From Isoetes taiwanensis (taxonomy: Eukaryota; Streptophyta; Lycopodiopsida; Isoetales; Isoetaceae), in the NCBI GenBank assembly GCA_021234155.1, contig JAJEKV010000242.1, positions 310,001 through 374,000 on the forward strand: DNA of 64,000 bases, written 5' to 3'. Below are positions 1 to 10,974 of the stretch, piece after piece (positions within the stretch are counted from its first letter, which is position 1; each line of letters begins with the position of its first letter). Below the pieces are notes generated by a model. It was not told the DNA's origin. It was given only the letters and a program-made list of their open reading frames with translations, and did no database searches. The position numbers and the translations under genes are program-made.

Positions 1-2040
1 AAAAAAGTTCCCGAGGCAGCGTTTCCTGGCAGCACTCCCCCAGTGGGCCGTATAGTACACTAATGACAACCCTCCCGGAGCGCAATTCCCCTATCTGACT
101 GTTGAATCCTCCGTTCAAGAGCCCTTTTCGGGATGGTCCAAAAGAGTCCAAGATCGATCCGGAAGAACTTATCAAACCGCGAAGCGTCCTACGGGCGACC
201 GTGTAGAAACCGGAGTGTGTTGTCGTTCGGGCACTGCAGAGGCTCCTAAATGGCAATTTGACTTTGCCAAATCATTCGAAATAGCAAAATTACAGTAGTG
301 AGCAAGTTACAAGGTCAGCTTTGCAAAAGAAAGAAACACTTATGCCCTACACGACAGTATTCGACATCCACATCCTTAGCCAATTAACTACGAGTGTGCT
401 GGACATGAACTCCTTTGGCGCTTCTTGGAGGAGGGGCCATCTTCTGGCCACGAAACTTGGGCCCCAGGGCAATGTCCATGTTCTGAGTCCATTGGCAGAG
501 CCAAATCACGATTCATGAGAGGAGACATTTCCCTCCGTCCCCAGGGCCTTGGGGAGAGGACTTTTGGGGCAAGCAACTTCGGGAGGGGGTTTCAGGATCT
601 GTGCTCTGGCGTGAACACCCCCCGTCTACGTCAAGACACAATGCAAGGTCCCAGCCGAACTGACAAGGATAGGGCCTCCAAAACGTAAAACCTGTGAGTT
701 GCCAGGTTCTAGAAGGGTTTGCATTTTGGGGGCCGAGTTTTGGTCTTTTGCACGGGACGTGGCCGAAAAGCTGCAGTTGAGAACACAAAGCAAGAGGAAC
801 TGACGGAACGGAGTTTGGACCTGTCCTTCTCTCGATGTGGCAATTAGAAGTCTAGGGGTGCTTTTACATTGGCAAGACATTAATAAATTCGTAATTAATG
901 CATTGTACGAAATTAAATTCAGATTTTTCGTCAGCGGGCTTCCTAATTCATCATCAGCATACAACCCAATGTTCGAAATTTTCGGAGAAGGTCTAGATCA
1001 AAGGGTTAGCATTAAAATGGTCAGGGCAGCCCGTTGTGTGGCAACCGAGCTGGCACCCTTCCCCAAGTCATACAAGGCCAGGACCTTGCACGGCTGCCTC
1101 ACAAGAGGGGAGAGTCCGGACTCCAGGAGGCAGGACCCAAAAAGTTTTCGAGGCAGTTTTTCTTGGCAGCGCTTCCCCGGTGGGCCGTACGTTAATGATC
1201 ACCCTCCCGAAACCCGGCCCCCCATCTGACTGTTGAGTCCTCAATTTAAGGCCCTTCTTCGAAAAGGTCCACAAGAGTCATCTGGAGGACCTTGTCAAAC
1301 CGCGAAACGTCCTACGGGCAACTATGTAGAAACTGGAGTGTTTTGTCATTCGAGCACTGCAGAGGCTCCGAAATAGCAATTGGACTTTGCCAAGTCGTCC
1401 GAAATGGCGATATTACAAGGCCAGTGCTCGAAATGAAAGAAACACATGCCCTACACGACAGTATTCGGCATCCACATCCTAGGCCAATGGACTACTGTGC
1501 TGGACATGAGCTACTTTGGCGCTTCTTGGAGGAGGGGTGGTCTTCTTGCCACGGAACTTGGTCCTCAGGGGAATGTCAACATTCTGAGTCCATTGACAGA
1601 GCCAAATCACGGTTCCGGAGAGGAGACATTGCCCCTCCGTCCCGAGGGCCTTGGGGAGAGGACTTTTGGAGCAAGCAGCTTCTGGGGGTTTTTAGGGTCC
1701 GTGCTCTGGTGTTAATACTCCCCCTCTACGTCAAGACACGGCGCAAGGTCCCGACCGAATCTGACAAGGATAGGGCCTCCGAAACATAAACCCTTTGAGT
1801 TTCCAGGCTCTAGAAGGGTTTGTGTTTTGGGGGCCGAGTTTTGGCCTTTCACACTTGGGACGTGGCCGAGATGCTGCAGTTGGAAACATGAAGCAAGTGG
1901 AACTGATGGAACGAAGTTTCGATCTGTCCTCCTTCCGATGTGGCAATTAGAAGTCGAGGGCTGCTTTTGCAGTGGAAAAACATTCATAAATTCGTAATTA
2001 ATGCATTGTTAGCTGGCTTCCTAATTCATCATCAACACAC
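1..2040. repeat. Two diverged tandem copies of a ~1.1 kb unit
   Basis: Two head-to-tail copies lie about 1105-1137 bp apart. Matching landmarks are the cacgacagtattcg string near 350 and 1455, the tctgactgttga string near 94 and 1227, and the aaattcgtaattaatgcattg string near 885 and 1990. Copy 1 begins before the window. Copy 2 stops at about 2040, where a retrotransposon pol sequence starts. The short ORFs inside are not conserved between copies, so I see no gene. It could be a satellite monomer or a duplicated non-coding part of a transposon. Confidence 0.8.
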
Positions 2041-3410
2041 AACCCAAGGCAAAGCAAAAATAGTGAAAACATGTCGCACATATGCAGTTGCTACATCTGG
2101 ACCAGTAGCATCTTCCTTTAAGGCCACAAATTTGGCATACTTAGTTAGACAATCAACAATTACCCACACCTGAGTGTTTTGCCTTATGGTTCTAGGCAAA
2201 GCAATTATAAAGTCCATACCTATACACTCCCATCTTTGCAATGGTATAGGTGAAGTTTGCAATAGTCCCGCAGTACCACCATGGTCAACTTTAACAGCTT
2301 GACGCGTCAAACAATACGAAACCAAGTCCCTGACTTGCTCCTTCATGTCTGGCCAATGGTAGTGATGCTTGACCAGCTTGCGGGGTTTTATGATGGTCAC
2401 GCATTATCAATTCTCGAAGATTAGCATGCAATGGAACATAAATCGTTTGCTTTATGAAAGTACAACCCATCTTATTCAGTCCACCAATCTCCAGACTTGG
2501 TTACTGCGGGTTGTTGCTTATCTTCTTGATATGCCTCTTTAATCCTTTGGAAGAGATCATTCTCCCCTACCATCAAAGTATTCAAATGCTTAATCCTGGA
2601 TATGGCATCCGCAACTGGATTATTCTTTACAAGAGTATGCTCAATACTAAAATGGAACTGCAAAAAGTCAAGGCACCGAGCTTGCCTAGGGCTAATTTCA
2701 GCTTGAGAATTTCAAAGGCTTGTGGTCAGTATATACCACAAACTTGCGCAGCTCTTTACTGGTACCACATCTCAAGTAGTGCCACAACGTCTTCAATGCA
2801 TGAACTATAGCCAATAGTTCTTGCTCATATGTTGCACAATCCCATTCCGCTTGATTAAGCTTACGGCTTTCGTATGCAATAACACGACCTTGTTGCATAA
2901 GCACAGCTTCCAGGGCCTTGATGAGTTTGAAAAGCAGTCTTCGGTTCATCACCCTCACAGATCTTAAGCAGTCTTAGATCAATTTTGGTGAACCAAGTTG
3001 CACCACCCAAACAGTCTAAGACATCATCAATCTGTGTTAAAGGATATCTATCCATAATTGTTGCTTTGTTAAGAGCACGATAATATATGCACATGCGCAT
3101 AGTTTCATCTTTCTTCTTAACCAACAGCACTGAAGGAGATTACTTGGCTAGATAAACCCCTTTTCAAGCAATTCCTTAACCTGCTTTTTAACTTCCTCTA
3201 ACTCAAGAGGACTCAAGTGGTAAGGTGCTCTTGCCATTGTTTTAGTTCCAGGCTCAAGATCAATCTCACGCTCCACTCCTCTTGACGGAGGTGGGCCCTA
3301 TAGGCAACTCCTCAGGAAACACATACATCCTTGTATCTTTCCAAAAGATCAAGTAATTGAGGATGAACTGGTGCACTTACATCCGGTTGCTCTACAAGTG
3401 AATTGCAAGT
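2032..3410 (-). pseudogene. Ty3/gypsy retrotransposon pol remnant (RT, RNase H, integrase)
   Basis: Read on the minus strand, this is a decayed polyprotein. From 3410 to 3140 it resembles the region before reverse transcriptase. RT motifs follow at 3130-2960: VLLVKKKD-like, YRALNK and TKIDLR. The frame then jumps from EGDEPKTAF straight to the RNase H segment at 2958-2698 ([27 protein letters not shown]), so the RT catalytic YVDD part is deleted. A connection segment (VADAISR) is at 2663-2472. The integrase HHCC/core start (HHYHWPDM, GMDFI, VDCLTKYAKF) is at 2400-2032. Frameshifts and stops separate the pieces. The 3' end is cut off at the tandem repeat and no LTR is visible. Confidence 0.9.
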
Positions 3411-3419
3411 TTTTACACA

Positions 3420-3960
3420 TATAAGTCGCATTTAATTAAAGTGGGTCGGATCTCGACGTTTGGGTGGGACTCATACTAATTTTTTTTTTTAATTGAATGC
3501 TTGAATAGAATTTTTTCTTAATAAAACAACAATAACATTTACAAAGAACAATCCGAGAAAAGAAGGGAAGACGATGGAGAAAGAATGGTAGGAAGGAAGG
3601 GGAGATGGAGGGAGGGAGGGAGGCAAAGGAGCACGGAGAGGGAAAATGGAACTCGTGCAGGATTAAGTAATTTGGCATGGGAGGGGGAGGGGGATTAAGT
3701 AACTTTGCATGGGAAAGAGGCAACTGGAGAGGGGGAGGAGGGTGGACAAAGAGGCAACTGGGGAGGGGCAAAGAACGAAAATGAGAAAAGATAAAGGGTT
3801 CGATCCCTATAGTTTAGGCTCGAATCAACAAAAGCTACCTAAAACTATGCTGCAAATCGATCAAAACAGAGGACAGCTGAGATGGGTAGTAGAAACCAAG
3901 CTATAAAGCACAAAGGAACTGGCGTAAAGAGGGAAGAAAGTCCTACGGCACGCGCTAATT
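3420..3960. other. Non-coding block with purine-rich tract
   Basis: I see no gene here. Positions 3580-3775 on the + strand are strongly purine-biased, with runs of gggagg and gaagg. This gives spurious proline-rich ORFs on the opposite strand. Confidence 0.5.
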
Positions 3961-4039
3961 TCCGCGATCTAGTCCATCGCTAGGCTCAGAGCTTTGTGGC
4001 TTAATAACGATTCGCCAGTTTTGCCAACAAATCGGACTT

Positions 4040-4282
4040 TGTGCTGCGACAACAGATCAGGGTATTTTGAAACCGGCAGTGGCTCTTCTGATACTATGCC
4101 AGATGAAGAAATGGCCAGATCTTCTTCTACCATACAGGATAAACTGAGGCAATCTTCTATACTCTGTGCTGCCACAACAGATCGGGGTATTTTGAAACCG
4201 GCAGCGGCTCTTCTGATACTATGCCAGATGAAGAAATGGCCAGATCTTCTTCTGCCATACAGGATAAACTGAGGCTCAGATG
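4040..4282. repeat. 126 bp tandem duplication
   Basis: Two copies start at 4040 and 4166 (tgtgctgc...acaacagatc), with only scattered mismatches. Each contains ggctcttctgatactatg and ccagatcttcttct. The unit length is divisible by three, and a minus-strand ORF of 168 codons (4475-3969) runs through both copies. Nothing in it is recognisable, so I annotate only the repeat. Confidence 0.85.
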
Positions 4283-4315
4283 CCGGACAGATGAAAAGAT
4301 GAAGAACATATCGCA

Positions 4316-4570
4316 TCAGATAGGAAGCAGCCCATAGGAACTGATAGGAAGCCAATGAAGCTTGGAAATCCAGCACAGCAGATAGGAAGTCAACCGATAG
4401 GAACTGATAGGAAGCCGATGAAGCTTGAAAATCTGGCTTTGGCTCTGACTCCGCTCTGGAAATCTGGCTCCGCATCTGGCTCTGGAAATTCGGCTCTGGA
4501 AATCTGGCTCTGGAAATCTGACTCCGCTCTGGAAATCCGGCTCTGGAAATCTGGCTTTCGAGTTTTCGAG
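4316..4570. repeat. Short tandem repeats: ~67 bp duplication and ctctggaaatctggct array
   Basis: A unit containing gataggaactgataggaagc and atgaagcttg is present twice at 4316-4440. It is followed by about seven imperfect copies of a 17-18 bp motif (ctctggaaatctggct) to 4555. No coding function is evident. Confidence 0.8.
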
Positions 4571-5204
4571 CTTCTTATGCAGGGCAAAACTGGTTCCCTT
4601 GGCTTAAGAATACAAAACACGGATTCAACGACAGTTCTTATACAACACATCAGATGAAAAGAAATGGTTCTTGAATAGCACAACTGCGCTTCCATGCCAT
4701 AGCCAGGGTCTTTCGCCATAGCCACGATTTCGTAAGTGTACCAAATCTCTTCTTTTCAAAGGTATGTACCAAATCTCCCCCCTTTTCAATTTCAAATTTC
4801 GAACTTAAGCATGGGCAGGAGAAAAAAAAAGCCGAATATTGAGAGAAAAAAGCGGAATAATAGAGTGTACGTAAGAAAAAAAATACAGATATAGCGTGGC
4901 CAATGGGTTATTTTTCTGAGATTTAATGGGTATGAAGGATTAAAATATTATATATAAATTGATGTCTATTTATACGTCCCCAATTTCCCTTTTTATGTGT
5001 GTGCTACTATGTTCACACATTACACATTATGTTGCCATTATAGGTGCACATTTTTGAGGCATATAATTCTTATTCCAGGTAAAAAAATTTAACTTTGAAA
5101 CTTGTTTGACCCAGTTTGAAGCTTTAAGACACAAAATGGGGACAAATACTCTTTGACGCACATAATCATCCTCTATTGTTCCTAACACAATGTTACACAA
5201 GGTT

Positions 5205-5350
5205 TACATATTAATAGTTTAATGCATAGGTTTAATGCATAGGTTCACATTGGTTTAACTATTTCAATGTGCTTTCATAGGTTTATTACATAGATTTACA
5301 TAGTTTTAATGCATAGCTTTCATAGGTTTAATGCATAGGTTTAGATAGAT
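5205..5350. repeat. Imperfect repeats of ataggtttaatgcat
   Basis: A short motif built on ataggttta / ttaatgcatag recurs six or seven times with variable spacing. It is low-complexity and non-coding. Confidence 0.7.
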
Positions 5351-5435
5351 TTAATAGGTTTTGTGATCCAATGGTACCTCTGCAAAAATAACTTCTGGTC
5401 CTGAAAACTGCATTTATCACTCTGAGTTGCCTTTC

Positions 5436-5672
5436 TTGACTCGCGAGTTGAAAAAGGCCATTAGAGGGGCCTTGGGGGTCTTTCTCGACTCGCGAGTCGA
5501 AAAAGGCTCTCAAAAAACTTTTTTTTTCCTGCTTAAAATAAAGGAGAAAAAAAGTTTTTTTTTTTTGTTGTGTTTTGGGGCTCTAAGCTACATTTCTCGA
5601 CTCGCGAGTCGAGAAAGGCTCTCAGAGGGGCCTTAGGGCCTTTCTCGACTCGCGAGTCGAGGAAGGCCCTCA
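5436..5672. repeat. Cluster of CTCGACTCGCGAGTCGAG palindromes
   Basis: Four copies of a palindrome centred on CTCGCGAG lie near 5438, 5482, 5597 and 5643. The last two are perfect 18 bp palindromes flanked by gcctttct / gaaaggc, which lengthens the potential hairpin. A decayed relative (ctcgactcgctaaccgag) is at 6129. The intervening sequence repeats the phrase aggggcctt-gggg(t/c)ctttct. No protein explains this structure. Confidence 0.85.
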
Positions 5673-5895
5673 GAACTACTTTCTTCAGAAATGGCCCTTA
5701 GAACTGGTTGTCTTCTTATTTGTATTGTCTGTAGCATCACTTGCATTAACTTGATTTTGCCTTTCCCGGTACAGATCGCGAACATGGAGGACATGATTGG
5801 GAGCCATAGAAAGACCCGTTCATTGAGGAAAGAGGACGAGAAGATGTTAGTGACATGCATTGGTCAGGCTAGCGTGTTCAAATTTCTATTCTCTT

Positions 5896-6024
5896 CAAGT
5901 TGCTCTTGTGGTTTGGAACACCTCAGACCTTGCTCTGCATGCTGTTCCTAGTAGGTGGTCTGTGTGCAAAGATGATGTAATATTTATGTCAGCCGGACCA
6001 TCATGGAATTTTCAACCATTGTAA
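5896..6024 (+). CDS. Possible terminal exon of an unrecognised gene
   Basis: A pyrimidine-rich stretch ending in tcttcaag (5899) leads into a frame reading VALVVWNTSDLALH and ending MSAGPSWNFQPL before TAA at 6022-6024. An AATAAA polyadenylation-type signal follows at 6051. The peptide looks protein-like in composition and sits just before a plausible transcript end. I do not recognise it and cannot define upstream exons. It could be chance or a relic. Confidence 0.25.
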   Translation, partial: QVALVVWNTSDLALHAVPSRWSVCKDDVIFMSAGPSWNFQPL

Positions 6025-6441
6025 AATACAATGTAATGAAATTGTTTATGAATAAAAATTCAGGGCAGATCAGCACTTTGTTTATAGAGAGACAACATTT
6101 TCATTGGTTTTAGTTGTGCTCTTTATCTTCTCGACTCGCTAACCGAGAAAAGTAGACCAGGTAATTTTCCTTAACATTTTTTTTTCACATAGGAAAACAG
6201 GGTACAAAATTGCTAGTGGGGGTACAATTTTTGGCGAAGCACATATTAAGCACGTAAATAAATGGACACTATGAGAAGACCTGGACCATTAGGACCGTCA
6301 AAATCAATCAACGGCTAAAATTTCTTGATATGAGCCCGATGCTTCGTAACAGCAGCGACACTCCATTTGTGGCATTTGATCTACTTCCCCAAATACAGCA
6401 AGCTATGGCTCATTGGAATCGGCATCCAAAACTAAGAATCC

Positions 6442-7143
6442 TTATGAAATTGCAGCTTCTACCTGTGCATTCTTCATCTTCTCAAGAGCCTTGATCTCCT
6501 CCTTAGAAAGTCCATTCAAGGTCTCTTCATAAGACTCACCAACAGCTGGATTTGCTACCCGGCACAGTGCGAGCAATCCTAAATGGCGCACTCGTACCCG
6601 CTCGTCCCCCAGTAGTACCCCATACTGTTTGCGTTGAAGAGTTATTTGCAGCACTCCTAGACTTTTGCATGAGCCGATTAAGGGATTTCTTAAGGCGTTG
6701 CTCCTGGGTAGCACTCTCAATAATCCATCGGTTCCTTTGCCTTTGCATGTTATTCAGAGTTCTAGCAATCAGAGATTGCTCATCCTGGAGACCCCCTTGT
6801 GTAGCAGTAACTACTGTTGCAGTCGTCAGTATTGGTGTTGTATGAGTACTGCTCCCAGATCCTATTGCACTAGTAACAACACCTTCTCCACTAGCAGCCA
6901 CCCCCGCTTGTGGAACTGAAATACCCCCAGGGCGTTCGATTCCAGTAGTAGGCTGCACACTAATGGCAGTTATAGAAGGAACTGGCAACCTTCACTAGGT
7001 TGTGCTTGTAACAACATCTCAAAATCGAACACCGGCAAATCCTCTAGGTGGATATCCTGGAATGCTGGTACTATGCCATCCGTCAATGCTACAGCTGACA
7101 AAACATCAATTGGTTGCGCCACTCCTTGCGTTGGATCCGCCAT
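6442..7143 (-). pseudogene. LTR-retrotransposon gag-like N-terminus, frameshifted
   Basis: The reading frame starts with ATG at 7143 on the minus strand (MADPTQGVAQPIDVL...), 14 nt downstream of the primer-binding site. It continues with frameshifts through 6988-6536 (basic segment MQRQRNRW, EQRLKKSLNRLMQKS) and 6720-6442 (a glutamate/lysine-rich helix, SKEEIKALEKMKNAQ). It has the right position and a basic, Ser/Thr-rich, helical character for a gag leader, but shows no zinc knuckle or protease. The element is truncated at about 6440. Confidence 0.6.
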
Positions 7144-7156
7144 GGCTCAGAATCAT

Positions 7157-7168
7157 GCTCTGATACTA
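7157..7168 (-). other. Primer-binding site (initiator-Met tRNA type)
   Basis: On the minus strand this reads TAGTATCAGAGC, one base away from the canonical TGGTATCAGAGC complementary to plant initiator-Met tRNA. It lies 3 nt downstream of the LTR end and just before the gag ATG. Confidence 0.8.
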
Positions 7169-7171
7169 AAT

Positions 7172-7697
7172 TGTCAAACCCTACAATAAGTAGGACATAT
7201 TGTGCTACCTATAACTCCCAGAGTTCCCTTCAACTGCGAGTTCCAAGAACTCCCCACGCACAACTGTTATTGATCCTCAGGATCAGCCTGAAGCCCAGCT
7301 TCAAAAGTTCTATCACAAGAACTTAGTACTGCAGTAGCAGTATTGCTCAAGAAGAGCCCAAACGCTCCCATAGTGGAATAAACTCCACCAGCAAACACCA
7401 AATTATGGAGTAGCTCGGAGCAACTCGAATTGATCCTCAACCAATTCAAAATGGATTAGAACACTCAGTAATAGAAGATCAAGCAGTAAAAGAGAGCGAG
7501 GCGCTCCAATTGCTTGGTTCCAATAGCAAAACTGTGAGCTCCCAAAACGTCTCTAATCCCTTATATAAGGCCACTAGGGCTAAGAATAGACGCAAAAAGG
7601 CTTATGGGCCTTTTCCCCAGCGCAAGTCAGGCACTCAGTGATCAGATCCAGCTCTTTTTGTAGAAATCGGCCGACTGCTACAGATCGTGACGTTACA
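7172..7697 (-). repeat. 5' LTR of a truncated LTR retrotransposon
   Basis: On the minus strand it begins TGTAACGTCACG (7697) and ends GGTTTGACA (7172), with the standard TG...CA termini. A TATATAA box at 7567-7561 supports promoter function. The primer site and gag start follow directly. No partner LTR is present in the window, so the downstream half of the element has been lost. The LTR start is inferred from the TG motif alone. Confidence 0.7.
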
Positions 7698-7699
7698 CG

Positions 7700-9470
7700 G
7701 GTATTTCTCCCCTTTGAACATCTTACCCAATAGGGTGTTGCCATGCAAGACCCATCCAAACAATGGTTGAAGGTTTTTTTAATGACCCCTTTAACGTTAT
7801 ATTTAAATGCCACCTTAACATACGAAGCAAAAGCCATTAAAAAATAACCCATACGCCGCCCCAAGCGGTAACTGCCCATTCGAATATTTCCAGGCCACCC
7901 GGTGGCACTTCCAAGGCCCACTCCCAGTCCCAAGGCCTGCAAGCGCGACTTGCCCTTGGATCGTAACATTGAGTCTTCTTGGAGGCTGTGTTACCATGGT
8001 TTGCTCTTTTTCCACAGTGCCTTGTTGTATAAGTTACACTCAACACGTCAAAAACAAGCGTAATTCTTGCACTGCTTGATTGAGAATAAAATTCTTATCT
8101 TAAGGCACATACTTGTTCTCGTGTTAACTTTTTGGTACAATCTTCCTTGTCGCACGTTGATTTGAGAGCAATCTTGATTGACTTGGAAGCACATAACCTT
8201 TCCTCCTTGCTATCCCCCCTTGGTCTCTCTTGACCCTCTTCACATATGTATACTTCCTTTTCCTCTTGAATTGCTTCTCAACATGAGCTGGCATTCAACC
8301 TCTAAGTCATCTTCTTCATGATACTAATAATAGAGTTATATTGTAGAAATCAATGCATACATTCACTTATTCCACATGAAGGAATTGTGTAAAAGGAAGC
8401 ATGATAATGTATGAGCTGAAACAATTATTGTAGATGGTATTCATATACAAAAGACAAAGTATTGAAAGGAAAGAAGTCCATATCATATGTTTATGTAGCA
8501 TTTATTTATCAATGACAAATACTTACAATGTGATATGCAAAAGACAGGTATATACTATAAGCTATATATAATGGTATGTGGGGGTACGCATACATAATTC
8601 GGCTTGCAGAAAGACGTTTATCAAAACTTCTAGTAAGCTCAATTATTACAAGCTAGCTTATAAACATAGAAATGAGAAGTGTATGGAAGTATTTTACTTG
8701 GGAGTGAAGTCTACGATGACGCCAGCATAATCGATATTGAAGGGGCCTTTGGGTGTGTTAAGAGAAAGACACTCGCAAAACTGAAACCGATTTTCTAGAA
8801 GAGCATGCAAAGTATCTCCTTCACTATAAGCAAGTGCCTTGTCTAGAAGTGGCCCCCAATTGAAACGTTGATGGGCTCTTCCCACGAATTATGAGGCTTT
8901 TCTTGGTATCTACAGAGTCACATACAGGACAAGGGTTCTCACTAGTAATGTCAATACTGCAACTAGAACAAATATGTTTGATTTCAATTATGTTACCAAT
9001 CTTCAGATGGAGCTATTCCTTGACCTATAAGGTGATAAAACAAAAAACAAAAAAAAAAATGAACAGGAGAAAAAAATTTATTGATGTAACAACTAACGGA
9101 AATTTGTACCTCATCATTGTTTGGAACCATACAATGAACAACAAAAACGTCCTTTGAAAGAGTTTTAAGCCATGGATACGTGTACTTAAAGCAAGTTGGA
9201 AACGCACTTGGCTTTGGATTGCAATGTGGAATAAAAACTATAATTGCTGATGTAGTAACTAAGCTTGGCTATTTGATAGTCCTGACCTCGCAATGCTCTT
9301 GAATAAGAAAACTAAATTATGTCATGCTATGAAGTAATCTTTTAGCATATTGAATAAGCCCAATTGCTCCTTCTAAAAATACAACCTTGTCATCGTCATT
9401 CAGACCGTCTGTAATGATAAGAGCTGGGGCGCAGTAGCTTCCACCAACACATCAGGGCCTACAATAGTGC
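7700..9470. other. Mostly non-coding; one unrecognised 62-codon minus-strand ORF
   Basis: I see no clear gene. On the minus strand 8885-8694 is open for a peptide with ordinary protein composition (RFNWGPLLDKALAYSEGD..., ending YAGVIVDFTPK). It could be an exon relic, but I cannot identify it or connect it to neighbours. The rest is AT-rich. Confidence 0.4.
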
Positions 9471-9475
9471 TCTTG

Positions 9476-9508
9476 CCTATTCTATTCTATTCTATTCTAT
9501 TCTATTCT
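9476..9508. repeat. (TATTC)n microsatellite
   Basis: About six uninterrupted copies of the pentanucleotide ctatt. Confidence 0.95.
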
Positions 9509-9617
9509 TGCCTTTGCTTCCTTTGGCGCCAACATCGAGCATTTCAAGGCCACTGACTATATTGTTTCAAGATCCAAGAATAAACCTGCCATAGAGTAGG
9601 TCTAGCTTATGTCGATG

Positions 9618-10090
9618 GTTCGCAAGCACCAACATATTCTCAGCTCTATATTCTAGATGCCAACTTTGCACATGAAACACGAGCTCAAAACCCACAGAAT
9701 GAAAATTGTGACAGTCAACTTCTGAAAGAACTGGATGCCGAGCTACGCAATATCAACCCCTATGCAACAGCCCTCATGATGATGCATGATGTAGAGAAGC
9801 ATGCACAACAGTCCGGCGAAGGGGTGAGGGACATCAAGTTGTACATTAACACTGCTCGAAACCTGGACCTTAGGAGGTACAATCCAGCATGCTCAAACAA
9901 AGTTGCAGTGATATTTGTTAACGCAGACGGAGAGCCACCATTCGATAGGGACATCTGCATACACCAAAAGGGTGGCGGCCTCAAGAAGATACCAATCACA
10001 AACCCAAACCTTGATCCCTTGGTTTATCCCATTCTCTTCCCCTTTGGTGACCAGGGCTGGAGGATAGGAATTAAGAAAGCAAAAACATCT
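9618..10090 (+). pseudogene. Helitron Rep/helicase polyprotein fragment (Helitron_like_N region)
   Basis: The frame from about 9618 (YSQLYILDANFAHETRAQN) through 9776-10080 matches the region before and within the Helitron helicase-like N-terminal domain. Characteristic strings are NPYA, RRYNPACSNKVAVIFV, DGEPPFDRDICIH, then NLDPLVYPILFPFGDQGW. In intact elements this is followed by the Rep HUH nuclease and a Pif1-type helicase that drive rolling-circle transposition. Both are missing: the frame runs on without homology to a stop at 10322. It is a short relic. Confidence 0.9.
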
Positions 10091-10334
10091 TCCACATCAA
10101 ACTGTCGTGAAAAGCACAAAAGGGGTATTTTAACAATTACGCATATGGAGGCATTTCTACGATTAGAGGAAAATATAGGGGCAATTTTACAATTTTCCCT
10201 AAAAACAATATCTGTCTATATCACAAAATTTGTAATTTATAGTGACAAAAACCCTAAAGCAAAGGAGGCTTTTGTGGAGTGCTTAGAGGTACCTGTCGAG
10301 AACTTGGATGAGATATCAGCATAGACAAGAAAGC

Positions 10335-10756
10335 AATTGTTTTGGACATGCCAATTTTCACATGTGAGAAGTGCAATAGACTATGGTTGCAAAGCAAATG
10401 CAGTGCAAAAAGATGCATTTGAAGAACAGGTTGAATGTCTTAAGCAATAATGATTACAAGGTTGGAAATAGAGTATGTAGCTGCTGTTACAGGACAAGCA
10501 AAAAGAATGAATTCAAGAATATGATTATGGATGAAGTTCCTGTTCATGTGAAGGAACTTTCTTAGTGAGAAGAACGTCTTATATCTCTAAGAATACCATT
10601 TTCCCATATATCATTGACCAACATAATAGGACACAAACGCTTACATGGAGAAGTAATCCATGTTGCTGCGAATGTTGAATCTACTCAAGTTGCATTTCTG
10701 CGATTTGATGATGAGCATGTTGTTGTTCTATTGGCATTGAAGAGAAGAGATAGCTG
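10335..10756 (+). pseudogene. Helitron-associated DUF6570-like segment
   Basis: Fragments in shifting frames read DMPIFTCEKCNRLWL (a CxxC pair), then NNDYKVGNRVCSCCYRTSKKNEF (a second cysteine pair), then EERLISLRIPF and a segment ending LALKRRD. This order resembles the cysteine-rich domain normally upstream of the Helitron N-terminal domain. Here it lies downstream of it, which suggests a rearrangement or a second truncated copy. Frame changes and stops (after 10565) show decay. Confidence 0.6.
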
Positions 10757-10974
10757 ATAAAAATTCTTATATGGAAGGTGGTGTAAGGCATCAAGCTTGC
10801 TTTAAATGAGTTGTTGCATTCATCTTTATATAGGAGTGCCGAAGTTAAAATAAATCATAAATGGGCATCTATGTTTAAAAATCGACTGGACTATATAATA
10901 ATTGTTTCTACATTGTTTGGTGGGGAGCCTTCTTCATCCTAGCTTTTCTCTGTTTTAATCCTCACACGTCCATA

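Noticed and set aside
3436-3771. Proline-rich 111-codon ORF on the minus strand
   Set aside because: Product of a purine-rich simple tract; no conserved features.
3790-3840. tRNA-like B box (ggttcgatcccta)
   Set aside because: No A box at the right distance, no acceptor stem pairing, no cloverleaf.
8891-9207. Lysine-rich/hydrophobic ORFs at 8.9-9.2 kb
   Set aside because: Due to an A-rich run (9040-9075) read in both directions.
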